From: Lysobacterales bacterium
Lineage (GTDB): Bacteria; Pseudomonadota; Gammaproteobacteria; Xanthomonadales; Xanthomonadaceae
Direction of reading: 5' to 3'
NCBI GenBank assembly: GCA_019510125.1
Contig: JAEKKX010000012.1
Span: forward strand, 152,187 to 216,186
DNA length: 64,000 bases
The position numbers and the translations under genes are program-made. The notes under the pieces were generated by a model that made no database searches, was not told where the DNA came from, and saw only the letters and a list, made by a program, of their open reading frames with translations. The first letter of the stretch is position 1. Each line of letters starts with the position of its first letter. Of this stretch, positions 20,343-29,827 are shown piece by piece.

Positions 20343-21011
20343 ATGACCCAACCGTTGCCGATCCATGACAAGCGCGACCGCGACGATCCCGGCCTGAACT
20401 GGTCCCGGATCACCGCCATCAGCTTCGCCATCGCGCTGCATATCGCCGCGCTCATGCTGCTGCTCGTTCCGGTCAACCCGCCGGGCGCCGAGAAGCAGGA
20501 CGAAGAGAACACCAGCGTCGTCATCATCGAGCCGCCGCCGCCGCCCCCGCCGCCGCCGCCGCCGCCGCCGGAGCCGCCGAAGGAGATCAAGCTGACGCCG
20601 CAGGAGGCGCCGAAGCCGACGCCGACCCCGCCGCCGCCGGAACCGCCGCCGGTGGTCTTCGACGACCCGAGCCCGGTCTCGACCCCGGCACCGCCGCCGG
20701 CGCCGCCCGCGCCGCCGGCCCCGCCCGCGCCGAGCGGTCCGCCGCGCAACGACAACGACCTGCGCGCCAGCCTGTGCGTGCGCCCGTCGCTGGCGCCGCT
20801 CGCGGCCGCGGTCAGCAAGGCCGGCGTCGCCGCCGACCTCGCGCTGATGATCACCTACCAGGCCGACGGCACCATCACCGACGTCTCGGTCGCCAAGAGC
20901 AGCCGCAACCGCGACCTCGACCGCGCCGCCGTCACCTGGGCGCGCCGCGCCAAGCTGTGCCCCGGCTCGCCGGGCCAGGGCCGGCTGCCGTTCTCCTTCG
21001 CTGTCGAATAA
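20343..21011 (+). CDS. tonB: TonB energy transducer
   Basis: A 222-residue TonB. One N-terminal membrane helix (ITAISFAIALHIAALMLLLV) contains the His that TonB proteins use to contact ExbB/D. Then come a run of 13 Pro (about residues 64-76), further Pro/Glu/Lys and Pro/Ala stretches spanning the periplasm, and a short C-terminal TonB domain (LALMITYQADGTITDVSV). With ExbB and ExbD it passes proton-motive force to outer-membrane receptors. The C-terminal domain is short and has two Cys, which is uncommon. First gene of the module. Confidence 0.9.
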   Translation: MTQPLPIHDKRDRDDPGLNWSRITAISFAIALHIAALMLLLVPVNPPGAEKQDEENTSVVIIEPPPPPPPPPPPPPEPPKEIKLTPQEAPKPTPTPPPPEPPPVVFDDPSPVSTPAPPPAPPAPPAPPAPSGPPRNDNDLRASLCVRPSLAPLAAAVSKAGVAADLALMITYQADGTITDVSVAKSSRNRDLDRAAVTWARRAKLCPGSPGQGRLPFSFAVE

Positions 21012-21116
21012 GCGCGCGCGGCCGCTGACCGGCCGCGGGCGTCGCCGTACCGTCTTCCGCTCCACCGCACCACCGACCCACCGTCGATCCTTCCACACAC
21101 AAGAAAGGTAAGCGTC

Positions 21117-21887
21117 ATGCTGCAGGAAACCACCAACGCCGCCGCCGCTGGAGGCAACAGCGCCGCCGCTCTGAAGCAGATGGGCGTCGACCATCTGGCG
21201 CGCGAAATGCTGTCCCACCCGGGCGACTACGTCGTCCAGCTCACGGTCGCGGTCGTCCTCGCGATCATGTCCGCGATGTCCTGGTACTGGATCGTGGTCA
21301 ACTTCATCAAGAACATGAACCTCCGCGGCCGCGGCGATTCGGTGACCCACACCTTCTGGGAAACCCCGAACGCCCAGGACGCCATCCGCTTCATGGAAGA
21401 CCAGCCGCGCAGCGAGCCGTTCTCCAAGATCGCGCTCGACGCCGCCCAGGCCGCCGCGCACCACCAGCGCCACGAGGGTTCGCGCCTGGTCGAGTCGCTG
21501 AACCGCTCCGAGTTCGTGGACCGCGCCCTGCGCCAGGCCGTGACCCGCGAGTCGATGGGCCTCGAAGGCGGCCTGACCCTGCTGGCAACGGTCGGTTCGA
21601 CCGCTCCGTTCGTCGGTCTGCTCGGCACCGTGTGGGGCATCTACGGCGCCCTGATCAAGATCGGCGCCAGCGGCCAGGCCTCGATCGACGCCGTCGCCGG
21701 CCCGGTCGGTGAAGCGCTGATCATGACCGCGGTCGGTCTGTTCGTCGCCATCCCGGCGGTGCTCGCGTACAACTTCTTCGTGCGCATGAACCGCGTGACG
21801 AACAACAAGTTCGACACCTTCGCCCACGACCTGCACGACTTCTTCGCCACCGGCGCGCGCGTCGGCGAAGTCGGCGCGAAGCGCTGA
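21117..21887 (+). CDS. exbB: Biopolymer transport protein ExbB
   Basis: A 256-residue ExbB/TolQ/MotA family channel subunit with three membrane helices: VVLAIMSAMSWYWIVVNFI, the GLLGTVWGIYGAL region, and AVGLFVAIPAVLAYNFFVR. The segment LATVGSTAPFVGLLGTVWGI is the family signature. It forms the pentamer around ExbD. A GAAAGG ribosome site precedes the start and it lies 105 bp from tonB. Confidence 0.95.
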   Translation: MLQETTNAAAAGGNSAAALKQMGVDHLAREMLSHPGDYVVQLTVAVVLAIMSAMSWYWIVVNFIKNMNLRGRGDSVTHTFWETPNAQDAIRFMEDQPRSEPFSKIALDAAQAAAHHQRHEGSRLVESLNRSEFVDRALRQAVTRESMGLEGGLTLLATVGSTAPFVGLLGTVWGIYGALIKIGASGQASIDAVAGPVGEALIMTAVGLFVAIPAVLAYNFFVRMNRVTNNKFDTFAHDLHDFFATGARVGEVGAKR

Positions 21888-21928
21888 TCCCGGTCGCGAC
21901 GAACACGAACCACTGACGGAGCACAGCC

Positions 21929-22354
21929 ATGGCCTTCAGTACCGGAAACGGCGGCGGCGGCCCGATGTCGGAAATCAACGTCACGCCCCTCGTGGACGTG
22001 ATGCTGGTGCTGCTGATCATCTTCATGATCACGGCGCCGCTGATGACCCACAAGGTCAAGATCGAGTTGCCGCCGGCGAACTACGACACCCGCGATACGA
22101 CCAAGCTGCCGCCTGCGCCGCCGATCACCGTGTCCGTCACCGAGAGCGGCAAGCTGTATCTCAACGACGAGCCGATGACCCGCGAACTGCTGGAAAGCCG
22201 GCTGTCGGTCGAGGCGCAGAAGCTGCCGCAGCCGCAGGTCAACATCCGCGGCGACAAGACCACGCCGTATCGCTACGTCAACGAAGTGGTCAACCTTGCG
22301 CAGGCCCAGGGCATGCGCAAGGTCGGCTTCGTCGCGATTCGCGAACGCAACTGA
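21929..22354 (+). CDS. exbD: Biopolymer transport protein ExbD, copy 1
   Basis: A 141-residue ExbD: single N-terminal membrane helix with the proton-carrying Asp in [18 protein letters not shown], then a periplasmic domain ending NLAQAQGMRKVGFVAI. It belongs with copy 3 (22979), sharing RLSVEAQK-x-PQP-x-VN-x-RGDK-x-TPYR. ExbB and this gene are 41 bp apart. Confidence 0.93.
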   Translation: MAFSTGNGGGGPMSEINVTPLVDVMLVLLIIFMITAPLMTHKVKIELPPANYDTRDTTKLPPAPPITVSVTESGKLYLNDEPMTRELLESRLSVEAQKLPQPQVNIRGDKTTPYRYVNEVVNLAQAQGMRKVGFVAIRERN

Positions 22355-22375
22355 CGCGAACCCGGAGAACCCGCC

Positions 22376-22789
22376 ATGGCATTCGCTTCCAACTCCGGTT
22401 CGGGCCCGATGGCCGACATGAACGTCACGCCCCTCGTGGACGTGATGCTCGTGCTGCTGATCATCTTCATGGTGACCGCGCCGATCCTGTCCTATCCGAT
22501 CGACATCGACCTGCCGCAGCCGACGCTGAACCCGCCGCCGCAGACGGTCGACCCGCCGCCGCCGATCAAGCTGCGCATCGACCAGACCGGCACCGTGTTC
22601 TGGAACGACAGCTCGATCCCGCTCAAGGCCCTGCGCAGCACCATGCAGGCCGAGGTCGAGCGCGATCCGAAGAACCAGCCGACGCTCGAGATCGACATGA
22701 ACCAGGACGCCCAGTACGAAACCCTGGCCAAGGTCCTGGCCTCGGCCAAGGACGCGGGCATGCTCAAGATCGGCTTCGTCAAGAAGTAA
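22376..22789 (+). CDS. exbD: Biopolymer transport protein ExbD, copy 2
   Basis: A 137-residue second ExbD with the same membrane segment ([21 protein letters not shown]) but a different periplasmic domain rich in Pro ([19 protein letters not shown]). In Xanthomonas a second ExbD in this position (ExbD2) has a role apart from iron uptake; applying that here is inference. A strong terminator follows, ending the tonB-exbB-exbD-exbD transcript. Confidence 0.93.
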   Translation: MAFASNSGSGPMADMNVTPLVDVMLVLLIIFMVTAPILSYPIDIDLPQPTLNPPPQTVDPPPPIKLRIDQTGTVFWNDSSIPLKALRSTMQAEVERDPKNQPTLEIDMNQDAQYETLAKVLASAKDAGMLKIGFVKK

Positions 22790-22849
22790 CCGAACACCGG
22801 CCGGCGGCGGACCTGCAGCCCGTTCCGGCCGTACAACGCTTCACCTTTC

Positions 22850-22880
22850 GACGCCGCCCGCGAGGGCGGCGTCTTTTTTT
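22850..22880 (+). terminator. Strong terminator after exbD copy 2
   Basis: GACGCCGCCC / GGGCGGCGTC stem with a short loop, then a run of seven T. Confidence 0.95.
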
Positions 22881-22978
22881 GGTCCGCGGCACGCTCGGGC
22901 GCGCGCCGCCGGCCCGGGCTTGCGGCGGGCGGCGCGGCGGGCGCAGGATGGGGACGCACCCACTCCGAGGAGCACGCC

Positions 22979-23401
22979 ATGGCCTTCGCACCGACGCCTT
23001 CCCGGCAGGACGCCCTCTCGCAGATGAACATCACCCCGCTGGTCGACGTGATGCTGGTGATGCTCGTGATCTTCATGATCGCGACGCCGCTGATGCTGGA
23101 CCGGACCAAAGTGGCGTTGCCGCAGGTGGAGCAGGTCCCCGATCGCGCAGACCGGCCGTCGGCGCTGCCGGTCACGGTCGCGATCACCGAGGATGGCCGG
23201 CTGTTCCTCGACGATGAGCCGGTGACCCGCGCGTCGCTGGAAAGCCGCCTGTCGGTCGAGGCGCAGAAGCAGCCGCAGCCGGTGGTCAACCTCCGCGGCG
23301 ACAAGGCGACCCCGTACCGGTTCATCGACGAGGTGGTCGACCTCGCGCAGGGCCAGGGCATGCGCCGGATCGGATTCGTGGCGACGCTCGAGCGCGACTG
23401 A
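22979..23401 (+). CDS. exbD: Biopolymer transport protein ExbD, copy 3
   Basis: A 140-residue ExbD whose periplasmic domain matches copy 1 (for example EPVTRASLESRLSVEAQK and VDLAQGQGMRRIGFVAT) while its first 37 residues match copy 4 almost exactly (MAFAPTPSRQDALSQMNITP and the helix VDVMLVMLVIFMI). It has the membrane Asp. A GAGGAG ribosome site precedes it. It lies beyond the terminator, so it needs its own promoter. Confidence 0.9.
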   Translation: MAFAPTPSRQDALSQMNITPLVDVMLVMLVIFMIATPLMLDRTKVALPQVEQVPDRADRPSALPVTVAITEDGRLFLDDEPVTRASLESRLSVEAQKQPQPVVNLRGDKATPYRFIDEVVDLAQGQGMRRIGFVATLERD

Positions 23402-23532
23402 GGCGCACGAACACGTCACCGGGCCGCGTCGCCGACGCAGGCCCCGCGTCGGGCGGCATCGCCCGGATGCTTGCGCAGACGGCGGACGCGGGCGTAGGGT
23501 GAAACCGTCCTTCAACGACAGGAGCGCGCGCC

Positions 23533-23937
23533 ATGGCCTTCGCACCGACGTCTTCCCGGCAGGACGCCATGTCCCAGATGAACATCACCCCGCTGGTCGA
23601 CGTGATGCTGGTGATGCTCGTGATCTTCATGATCGTCGCGCCGATCCTGAGCCGGCCGATCCCGCTGGACCTGCCGAGCAAGACACGGGGAGGCGACCCG
23701 CCCGAACTCGCGGCGCCGCTTCGTGTCCAGATCGACGCCACCGGCAGCCTGTTCGTCGACGGCCGGCCGATGCCGCTCACGGCCCTGGCGTCCGTGTTCG
23801 AGGCCGAGCACGTCCGCGCCGGCACGAAGCTTGTTCCCTTGCAGCTCGACGTGAACGACCAGGCCGAGTACCAGATCGTCGCCCGGGTCGTCGCCGCCGC
23901 GAAGAACGCGGGGCTGGAGAACATCCGCTTCCTGTGA
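23533..23937 (+). CDS. exbD: Biopolymer transport protein ExbD, copy 4
   Basis: A 134-residue ExbD. The C-terminal domain corresponds to copy 2 (PILSRPIPLDLPSK, VARVVAAAKNAGLENIRF) but is more diverged. Its first ~107 coding bases are nearly identical to copy 3, including the Asp-bearing helix. It ends with Leu shortly after IRF, slightly shorter than copy 2. Confidence 0.88.
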   Translation: MAFAPTSSRQDAMSQMNITPLVDVMLVMLVIFMIVAPILSRPIPLDLPSKTRGGDPPELAAPLRVQIDATGSLFVDGRPMPLTALASVFEAEHVRAGTKLVPLQLDVNDQAEYQIVARVVAAAKNAGLENIRFL

Positions 23938-23991
23938 GCCCCGCGCGGTGAATCCGTCGCGCGCGATGCCCGTCCGCGCGACGGGCGGGCG

Positions 23992-24741
23992 TCAGCGTGT
24001 GGACAGCACCGCGAGATACGCCTTCACGGTGGCGTCGAGGCCGGCGTAGAGCGCTTCGCCGATCAGCGCATGGCCGATCGACACTTCCTGCACGCCGGGC
24101 ACGGCGTCCAGGAAGGCGCCGAGATTGGCCTGGCTGAGGTCGTGGCCGGCGTTGACGCCCAGTCCGTGCGCCGCCGCGGCGCGGGCGGTGTCCGCGAAGG
24201 CGGGCAGGGCGCGATCGGCGTCGCCGGCGGCGAAGGCTTCGGCGTAGGGGCCGGTGTACAGCTCGATGCGATCGGTGCCGCTCGCGGCCGCGGCGGCGAT
24301 GTCGGCGCCGGCGTCGGCGAACAGGCTGACCCGGCAGCCCAGGGCCTTGAGCGAGGCGACCAGCGGCCGCAGGCCGTCGAGGTCGCGGGCGAAATCGAAG
24401 CCGTGGTCGGACGTGAGCTGGGCGTCGCCGTCGGGCACCAGCGTGGCCTGCGCCGGACGCGTCGCCGCGCACAGCGCGTGGAACCCCGGATAGCCCGGGC
24501 GCGGCGGCGCGAACGGATTGCCCTCGAGGTTGAACTCCACGCCGTAGGCGCGGGTGAGGTCCGCCAGCGCAAGGACATCGTCCTCGCGGATGTGGCGCGC
24601 GTCCGGGCGCGGATGCACGGTGATCCCGTGCGCGCCGGCGTCCAGGCAGGCGCGCGCGGCGGCGACCACGTCCGGATCGCGGCCGCCGCGCGAATTGCGC
24701 AGCACCGCGATCTTGTTGACGTTGACGCTGAGGACGGTCAC
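23992..24741 (-). CDS. pdxJ: Pyridoxine 5'-phosphate synthase
   Basis: A 249-residue PdxJ, which condenses 1-deoxyxylulose 5-phosphate with 3-amino-2-oxopropyl phosphate to form pyridoxine 5'-phosphate. Family segments: [54 protein letters not shown] and [20 protein letters not shown] start. It is convergent with the exbD genes, as in Xanthomonas. Confidence 0.97.
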   Translation of the reverse strand: MTVLSVNVNKIAVLRNSRGGRDPDVVAAARACLDAGAHGITVHPRPDARHIREDDVLALADLTRAYGVEFNLEGNPFAPPRPGYPGFHALCAATRPAQATLVPDGDAQLTSDHGFDFARDLDGLRPLVASLKALGCRVSLFADAGADIAAAAASGTDRIELYTGPYAEAFAAGDADRALPAFADTARAAAAHGLGVNAGHDLSQANLGAFLDAVPGVQEVSIGHALIGEALYAGLDATVKAYLAVLSTR

Positions 24742-24792
24742 GCGGGGAGGCGGCAGCGACGCAGGATCAAGACGGGAGATCAGGAGGCAGGA

Positions 24793-25083
24793 TCAGGACG
24801 TCAGGCCCGCGTCGTTCGCCGCGGGCGGCGGCGTCGGCGCGGCATCGCCGGCGGCGGCGCGCCGCGCTTCGGCCTGTTCGCGCAGGCGACGCAGTTCCTG
24901 CGGGTCGATCAGCAGCGTCTCGCTGCGCGCGCTGTTGTCCACGCGCTGCGCCAGCAGGCTCATCACCGCGACGATGCTCAGGCCGAGCGAGCCGAGCACG
25001 CACAGCACCACGACGACCATCGAACTGGCGGCGAGCGCCGCGAGGAACAGGGCGACCGCGATCAGCAGCAGCAACCAGGGCAT
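24793..25083 (-). CDS. Hypothetical two-helix membrane protein
   Basis: A 96-residue protein with two hydrophobic segments (LLLLIAVALFLAALAASSMV and VVVLCVLGSLGLSIVAVMSL), then a basic/acidic helix (LIDPQELRRLREQAEARRA) and a Pro/Ala tail. No family recognised. It lies between pdxJ and cls on the same strand, with gaps of about 50 and 120 bp. Confidence 0.6.
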   Translation of the reverse strand: MPWLLLLIAVALFLAALAASSMVVVVLCVLGSLGLSIVAVMSLLAQRVDNSARSETLLIDPQELRRLREQAEARRAAAGDAAPTPPPAANDAGLTS

Positions 25084-25202
25084 GGGGGCGTCCTTCTCGG
25101 GGAATGCAAGGGCGGGTGCCAGTCTACTCCCCGGCCCGCCGCCGCCGACAGCCCGCCGGGGCCGCCGCAACGGCCGTCCGTCGCCGGCGGCGCGGGGCGA
25201 CG

Positions 25203-26660
25203 CTACAGCAGCGGCGACATCAGCCGCGCCAGCGACTCGGGCAGCCGGGTGCCGAGCAGCGGACGCGCGCGGTCGTCGCGCACCTGCGGCGCGGCCTGCA
25301 GTTCGCCCGCGATCAGCGCTTCGAGCGCGCCGCCGACGCCGCGGTCCTGGAACAGCAGCGCGATCTCGAAATTCAGGCGGAAGCTGCGATGGTCGAAATT
25401 GGCGCTGCCGAGCATCGCGCTGCCGTCGTCGACCAGAAGCGCCTTGGTGTGCAGCATCCGCGGGCCGTATTCGTGGATCTTCACGCCGGCGGCGAGCAGG
25501 TCGTCGTAGTAGGAGCGCGCGGCCAGCGTGACCAGCCGCGAATCGCTCAGGCGCGGCACCAGCAGGCGCACGTCGAGGCCGGCGAGCGCGGCCGAGGTCA
25601 GCGCCATCATCGCCGCCTCGCCGGGCACGAAGTAGGGCGTCACCAGCCACACCCGCTCGCGCGCGGCGTGGATCAGGTTCACCTGCAGCCGGTGGATCGG
25701 TTCCCACGCGCCGTCCGGGCCGGAGGTCACGGCCTGCACCGAGATCGGGCCCGCCTCCGCCGGCGGCAGCGCCTGCACGATGTCGTCGAGGAACCCGCGC
25801 TGGCCGGTCGCGTACAGCCAGTCCTCGGCGAACACGAGCTGCAGCGAGCGCACGATGTCGCCCTCCAGCCGCAGGTGCAGGTCGCGGTAGGCGTCGCTGC
25901 GCAGGCGGTCGTTCTCGTCGTCGGTGATGTTGATGCCGCCGGTGAAGCCGATGCGGGTGTCGATCACCGCGATCTTGCGGTGGGTGCGCATGTTCAGCCA
26001 CGGCCGCGACCAGAAGCGCCAGAACCGCGTGGGATGGAACCACGCCACTTCGCCGCCGGCCTCGACCAGCGGCGCGAGGAACGCGCGACTGCATTTGCCC
26101 GAGCCGATCGCGTCCAGCAGCAGCCGCACCTTCACCCCGCGGCGCGCGCAGGCGATCAGCGCCTCGCGCAGCGCGCCGCCGCTTTCGTCCGGCGTGTAGA
26201 TGTAGTACTCGAGGTGGACGTGGTGCCGGGCCTGGCCGATCGCCTCGATCAGCGCGTCGTAGGTGGCGGCGCCGTCCACCAGCAGGCGCACGTCGCGCGC
26301 GGTGCTGGGCGCGAAGCCGGTCGCCGATTTCGCCAGCGCGCCCAGTTCGCGGGCGTCGGGCGAGCACGCCGTGGCGCACAGGTCGTGGCCGAGCGCATCG
26401 TTCTGCAGCCGGCTGCGCGCGCGGCGCAGGCGGTGGCGACGGATCTTCTGCGGCCCCAGCAGGTAGTAGATCAGGAAGCCGACGTACGGCAGCAGCGCCA
26501 GGCCCAGCAGCCAGCTCAGGGTGGCCACCGGTTCGCGCTTCTGCAGCACGATCCAGCCGCCGAGCCAGACCACGTAGAGCAGCCAGCCGCCGAACAGCCC
26601 CCAGGCCAGCACCGGCCCGTAGCCGGGCAGCGACTGCACCCAGTCCCACAATGCGTACAT
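25203..26660 (-). CDS. cls: Cardiolipin synthase (phospholipase D family)
   Basis: A 485-residue Cls with two N-terminal membrane helices (VLAWGLFGGWLLYVVWLGGW and TLSWLLGLALLPYVGFLIYYL) and two HKD motifs: HRKIAVIDTRIGFTGGIN and HTKALLVDDGSAMLGSANFD. It joins two phosphatidylglycerols into cardiolipin. The start at 26660 gives the standard N terminus (MYALWDWVQSLPGYG). Confidence 0.92.
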   Translation of the reverse strand: MYALWDWVQSLPGYGPVLAWGLFGGWLLYVVWLGGWIVLQKREPVATLSWLLGLALLPYVGFLIYYLLGPQKIRRHRLRRARSRLQNDALGHDLCATACSPDARELGALAKSATGFAPSTARDVRLLVDGAATYDALIEAIGQARHHVHLEYYIYTPDESGGALREALIACARRGVKVRLLLDAIGSGKCSRAFLAPLVEAGGEVAWFHPTRFWRFWSRPWLNMRTHRKIAVIDTRIGFTGGINITDDENDRLRSDAYRDLHLRLEGDIVRSLQLVFAEDWLYATGQRGFLDDIVQALPPAEAGPISVQAVTSGPDGAWEPIHRLQVNLIHAARERVWLVTPYFVPGEAAMMALTSAALAGLDVRLLVPRLSDSRLVTLAARSYYDDLLAAGVKIHEYGPRMLHTKALLVDDGSAMLGSANFDHRSFRLNFEIALLFQDRGVGGALEALIAGELQAAPQVRDDRARPLLGTRLPESLARLMSPLL

Positions 26661-26844
26661 CGGTCCTCCGGCGGCGGTGTGCGCGGATCGCGCCAGCCTA
26701 ACCGGTTGCCATGTCCGGGAAAACCGCCTGTGGACGACGGGCGAAAGCCGCTGCCGACCCTGCGTTTCGCAACCCGCGCACCGCGGCCGCGGCGGGCCGT
26801 CCGCGGTCGCAGCGCCTGCGACGGCGCCGTGCCAGTCTGCGCGG

Positions 26845-27993
26845 ATGGCCACCGGCGGCAAACCCGACCCCGCGACCCACAACCTGCTGCGCACCGGCCC
26901 GCTCAAGGGCCGCGGCGCGGCGTCGTACGTGCGCGGCCGGTTCGAGAAGACCGTCGCCGAAGCCGAGGACGACGGCTGGGGCTCGGTCTACGCCGACGCC
27001 GATCCCGCCGTCGGCGACGACGCGTTCGCGCCGCCGCGGCTGCGCACCCAGGTCACCGAGGAGCGCGCGCGCAGCGTGATCAGCCGCAACGATTCGCCCG
27101 ACATCGGCTTCTCGCAGTCGGTGAATCCCTATCGCGGCTGCGAGCACGGCTGCGTGTACTGCTTCGCGCGGCCGTCGCACGCCTATCTCGACCTCTCGCC
27201 CGGGCTCGACTTCGAGACCAGGCTGTTCGCCAAGACCAACGCCGCGGAGCGCCTGCGCGCGGAGCTGGCGAAACCGGCGTATCGGTGTGCGCCGATCGCG
27301 CTGGGCATCAACACCGACGCCTACCAGCCGATCGAGCGCAAGTACCGCATCACCCGCCAGATCCTCGAAGTGCTGGCCGAGACCCGGCACCCGGTCAGCC
27401 TGATCACCAAGAGCGGGCTGATCCGGCGCGACCTCGACCTCCTCGCGCCGATGGCGCGGGACGGCCTGGTGACCGTGTACGTGTCGATCACCTCGCTGGA
27501 CAACCAACTGTCGTCGAAGCTCGAACCGCGCGCCGCCGCGCCGCACACCCGGCTGAAGACCGTGCAGGCGCTGCACGAGGCCGGCGTGCCGGTGGGCACG
27601 ATGGTCGCGCCGATCATCCCGATGGTCACCGACCGCGAACTCGAGGCCATCCTCGAAGCGGCCTACGCCCACGGCGCGCGCGCCGCCGGTTACGTGCTGC
27701 TGCGCCTGCCGCACGAGCTGAAGGCGGTCTGGCGCGAATGGCTGGCGCTGCACGTGCCCGACCGCGCCGCGCACGTGATGAGTCTGGTGCAGCAGATGCG
27801 CGGCGGCAGGGACTACGACAGCGCCTGGGGCACGCGGATGCGCGGCGAGGGCCCGTTCGCCGACCTGATCGCGATGCGCTTCGCGAAGGCGAGCCGGCGG
27901 ATCGGGTTCGGACGACTGCGGCCGCTGGACGCGTCGGCGTTCGTCAAGCCGGCGCCGCCGACGCCGGCATCGCCGCAGGGGACGTTGTTCTGA
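26845..27993 (+). CDS. Radical SAM protein, PA0069/SplB-like family
   Basis: A 382-residue protein with the cluster motif GCEHGCVYCF (Cys-x3-Cys-x2-Cys, about residues 98-107). RGRGAASYVRGRFEK-like openings and INTDAYQPIERKYRITR-...-LITKSGLI...RDLDLLAPMA belong to the PA0069/Rv2578c group related to spore photoproduct lyase. The group's reaction is unknown. An upstream in-frame ATG (26677) would lengthen it by 56 low-complexity residues and is not preferred. Confidence 0.85.
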   Translation: MATGGKPDPATHNLLRTGPLKGRGAASYVRGRFEKTVAEAEDDGWGSVYADADPAVGDDAFAPPRLRTQVTEERARSVISRNDSPDIGFSQSVNPYRGCEHGCVYCFARPSHAYLDLSPGLDFETRLFAKTNAAERLRAELAKPAYRCAPIALGINTDAYQPIERKYRITRQILEVLAETRHPVSLITKSGLIRRDLDLLAPMARDGLVTVYVSITSLDNQLSSKLEPRAAAPHTRLKTVQALHEAGVPVGTMVAPIIPMVTDRELEAILEAAYAHGARAAGYVLLRLPHELKAVWREWLALHVPDRAAHVMSLVQQMRGGRDYDSAWGTRMRGEGPFADLIAMRFAKASRRIGFGRLRPLDASAFVKPAPPTPASPQGTLF

Positions 27994-28042
27994 GGAGCGA
28001 TCCGGCGGGGACCGTCATCGTCGGGACGTCTCGTCCGCGGTG

Positions 28043-28606
28043 CTATCGGGCCCAGCGACGACGAATGGCCAGGCCCGCGATCAACATGCCAAAGCCCAGG
28101 CCGGACAGCGCGACGACGGCGGAAGGAAGCGCGAAACCCGGATGGTCGCCGGTCATCGAGACGTGGCGATGGACAATTCCGCCCAGCAGCGAGAGCGCCA
28201 TGGAAACCGTCGCCACGACCCAGAGTCTTGTCGTCGTCAGGCGGTCGGTGACGCGGGCGATGCCGGCGGGCAGCGGGTGCGCGCCGCTGCCCGCGGAGAC
28301 GGAGATCGCGGCGAGGAAGAAGGCAAGCAGGAAGACCGCGAACAGGACGAAATGGACAGTGCCCGAAATGGCATCAAAGCCTGGATGCGAAGAACCATCG
28401 CTCATCTGCAGGGCGCCCAGAGGATCTTCGGTGCCGGTAAGGAAGTGGAAGACCGGATGCGCCCAGTTGAACCATGCCACCAGCAGGGCCAAGGACAGCA
28501 AGGCGGCCAGGCTGGCCTTGCTGCGAACGCCCAGATGGATGAACAGGATGCCGGCCATGAACGAGGCCATGATCGGGTAGACGGCCAGATCGGTCGGAAA
28601 GTCCAT
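28043..28606 (-). CDS. Hypothetical multi-pass membrane protein
   Basis: A 187-residue protein with about five hydrophobic helices (IMASFMAGILFIHL, LAALLSLALLVAWF, TVHFVLFAVFLLAFFLAAI, WVVATVSMALSLLGGIVH, AVVALSGLGFGMLIAGLAI). No family recognised. Start 28606 has GGAGA at ideal spacing; an in-frame ATG six bases earlier lies directly on that ribosome site. Confidence 0.65.
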   Translation of the reverse strand: MDFPTDLAVYPIMASFMAGILFIHLGVRSKASLAALLSLALLVAWFNWAHPVFHFLTGTEDPLGALQMSDGSSHPGFDAISGTVHFVLFAVFLLAFFLAAISVSAGSGAHPLPAGIARVTDRLTTTRLWVVATVSMALSLLGGIVHRHVSMTGDHPGFALPSAVVALSGLGFGMLIAGLAIRRRWAR

Positions 28607-28698
28607 GCGCATTCTCCGGACGGCAAGCGCGGGATCGGGTGAAGGCCGGCGGTGGTCCGTCGCAGGGCGTCGCGCCGCCGGCCACGACGCGAACCGCG

Positions 28699-29415
28699 TT
28701 ATGGCGTCCCGAACAACCGCTCCGCCCGCTGGAACAGGATCCAACTGGTCGCGATGAACTTGTCGCCGCCCTGCGGCCGGTTGCCGCGGTGGGTGTGGGT
28801 GAAGCCGGCCGGCGCGATCAGCAGGGTGCCGGTGGCCGGGCGGATCCTGCGCCGCTGGAACAGGAACTCGGTCTCGCCCTCGTCGAAGTCGTCGTTGAGG
28901 TAGACCGTCCACAGCAGGTGCCGGTGCAGGGTCTCGCAGCCCGGGTCGCGGGGGTACAGCTCGCAGTGCCAGTAGGGGTAGCCGCCCTCGCCGGCGCGGT
29001 ACCACTGCAGGTTGATGTTGCCGGGACGCAGGCAGTGGCGGGCCAGGCCGCCGAGCTGGCCGGCGTCCATGTCCGGGAAGTCCTCGGCCGTCAGCCGCCG
29101 CAGTTCGCCGCCGCCGGGCGGCTGGTGCTGCAGCATCAGCGGGGCGATCAGCGCCTGCGGCCAGCGCCGGAGGTAGCCCATCAGGCCATCGAGCATCGCG
29201 AGGTTGAGCGCCTGTTCGACGTCTTTCCACTCCGGTTGGCCGCTGATCGAGACATCCCGGCTCAGCTTGAGCTCCGGGAACACGCCGCCGCCGACCCGTC
29301 CCGGCTGCAGGGTGTCGCTGGCGCGGATGCGGGCCACGACGGCCTCGCAGACGTCCCGCGGCACGGCGTCGGGGACGGTCAGGATGAAGTCGTCGGCGTC
29401 GGGGGTCTGGGTCAT
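28699..29415 (-). CDS. 2-oxoglutarate/Fe(II)-dependent dioxygenase-like protein
   Basis: A 238-residue protein with a jelly-roll 2OG pattern: [10 protein letters not shown] (a His-x-Glu in place of His-x-Asp, about residue 146), [15 protein letters not shown], a [16 protein letters not shown] segment with the distal His, and GDKFIATSW. Resembles prolyl 4-hydroxylase-type or PKHD oxygenases; the substrate is unknown. The start at 29415 follows GGGAGGGAAA. It is unrelated in sequence to the JmjC-like oxygenase of the peptide operon at 37690. Confidence 0.75.
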   Translation of the reverse strand: MTQTPDADDFILTVPDAVPRDVCEAVVARIRASDTLQPGRVGGGVFPELKLSRDVSISGQPEWKDVEQALNLAMLDGLMGYLRRWPQALIAPLMLQHQPPGGGELRRLTAEDFPDMDAGQLGGLARHCLRPGNINLQWYRAGEGGYPYWHCELYPRDPGCETLHRHLLWTVYLNDDFDEGETEFLFQRRRIRPATGTLLIAPAGFTHTHRGNRPQGGDKFIATSWILFQRAERLFGTP

Positions 29416-29543
29416 GGTGGGCGTTTCCCTCCCGGAAGGCCCCATTCTGGCCCAGGATGCCGGGCGGGTCGTCTCCCCGGAGGCCGCAAACGCCTGCCCC
29501 CGGTCGCAGTTCGCGGATCGCCCGACCTTGCGCCGGCAAGTGT

Positions 29544-29572
29544 TTGCCGCGGCAGGGAATTCCCGGCATAAT
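29544..29572 (+). promoter_or_regulatory. Promoter of rpmB-rpmG
   Basis: TTGCCG (29544-29549), 17-bp spacer, CATAAT (29567-29572). It gives an unusually long leader of about 250 bases before rpmB, containing a GACGGGG/CCCCGTC hairpin (about 29617-29637) and TCGATCCGTCGA-type direct repeats. Confidence 0.6.
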
Positions 29573-29827
29573 GCGCGGCTCGCTGCGGCCGGTGCGTCCC
29601 CTCGTGGAGGCCCGGGGACGGGGAACGCGATCCCCGTCGATTCGATGTCATCGGTTCGATCCGTCGACTCGATCCGTCGATTTCCGCAGCGACCCCGAGC
29701 CCGCATCGTGTGGCGAAGCGTCCCGGCCCAGGCTAGGACCGACGCCGGGGCCGCCGTCTCCCGGGCCACGGGAGGCATCCGCAGATCGCACGACCCGCGT
29801 CGCGCGTTCTTGAATCGAGAGGTACGT

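Noticed and set aside
28699..29415. 2OG oxygenase as part of the RiPP pathway
   Set aside because: It lies 4.5 kb away on the other strand and is not related in sequence to the JmjC-like pair.
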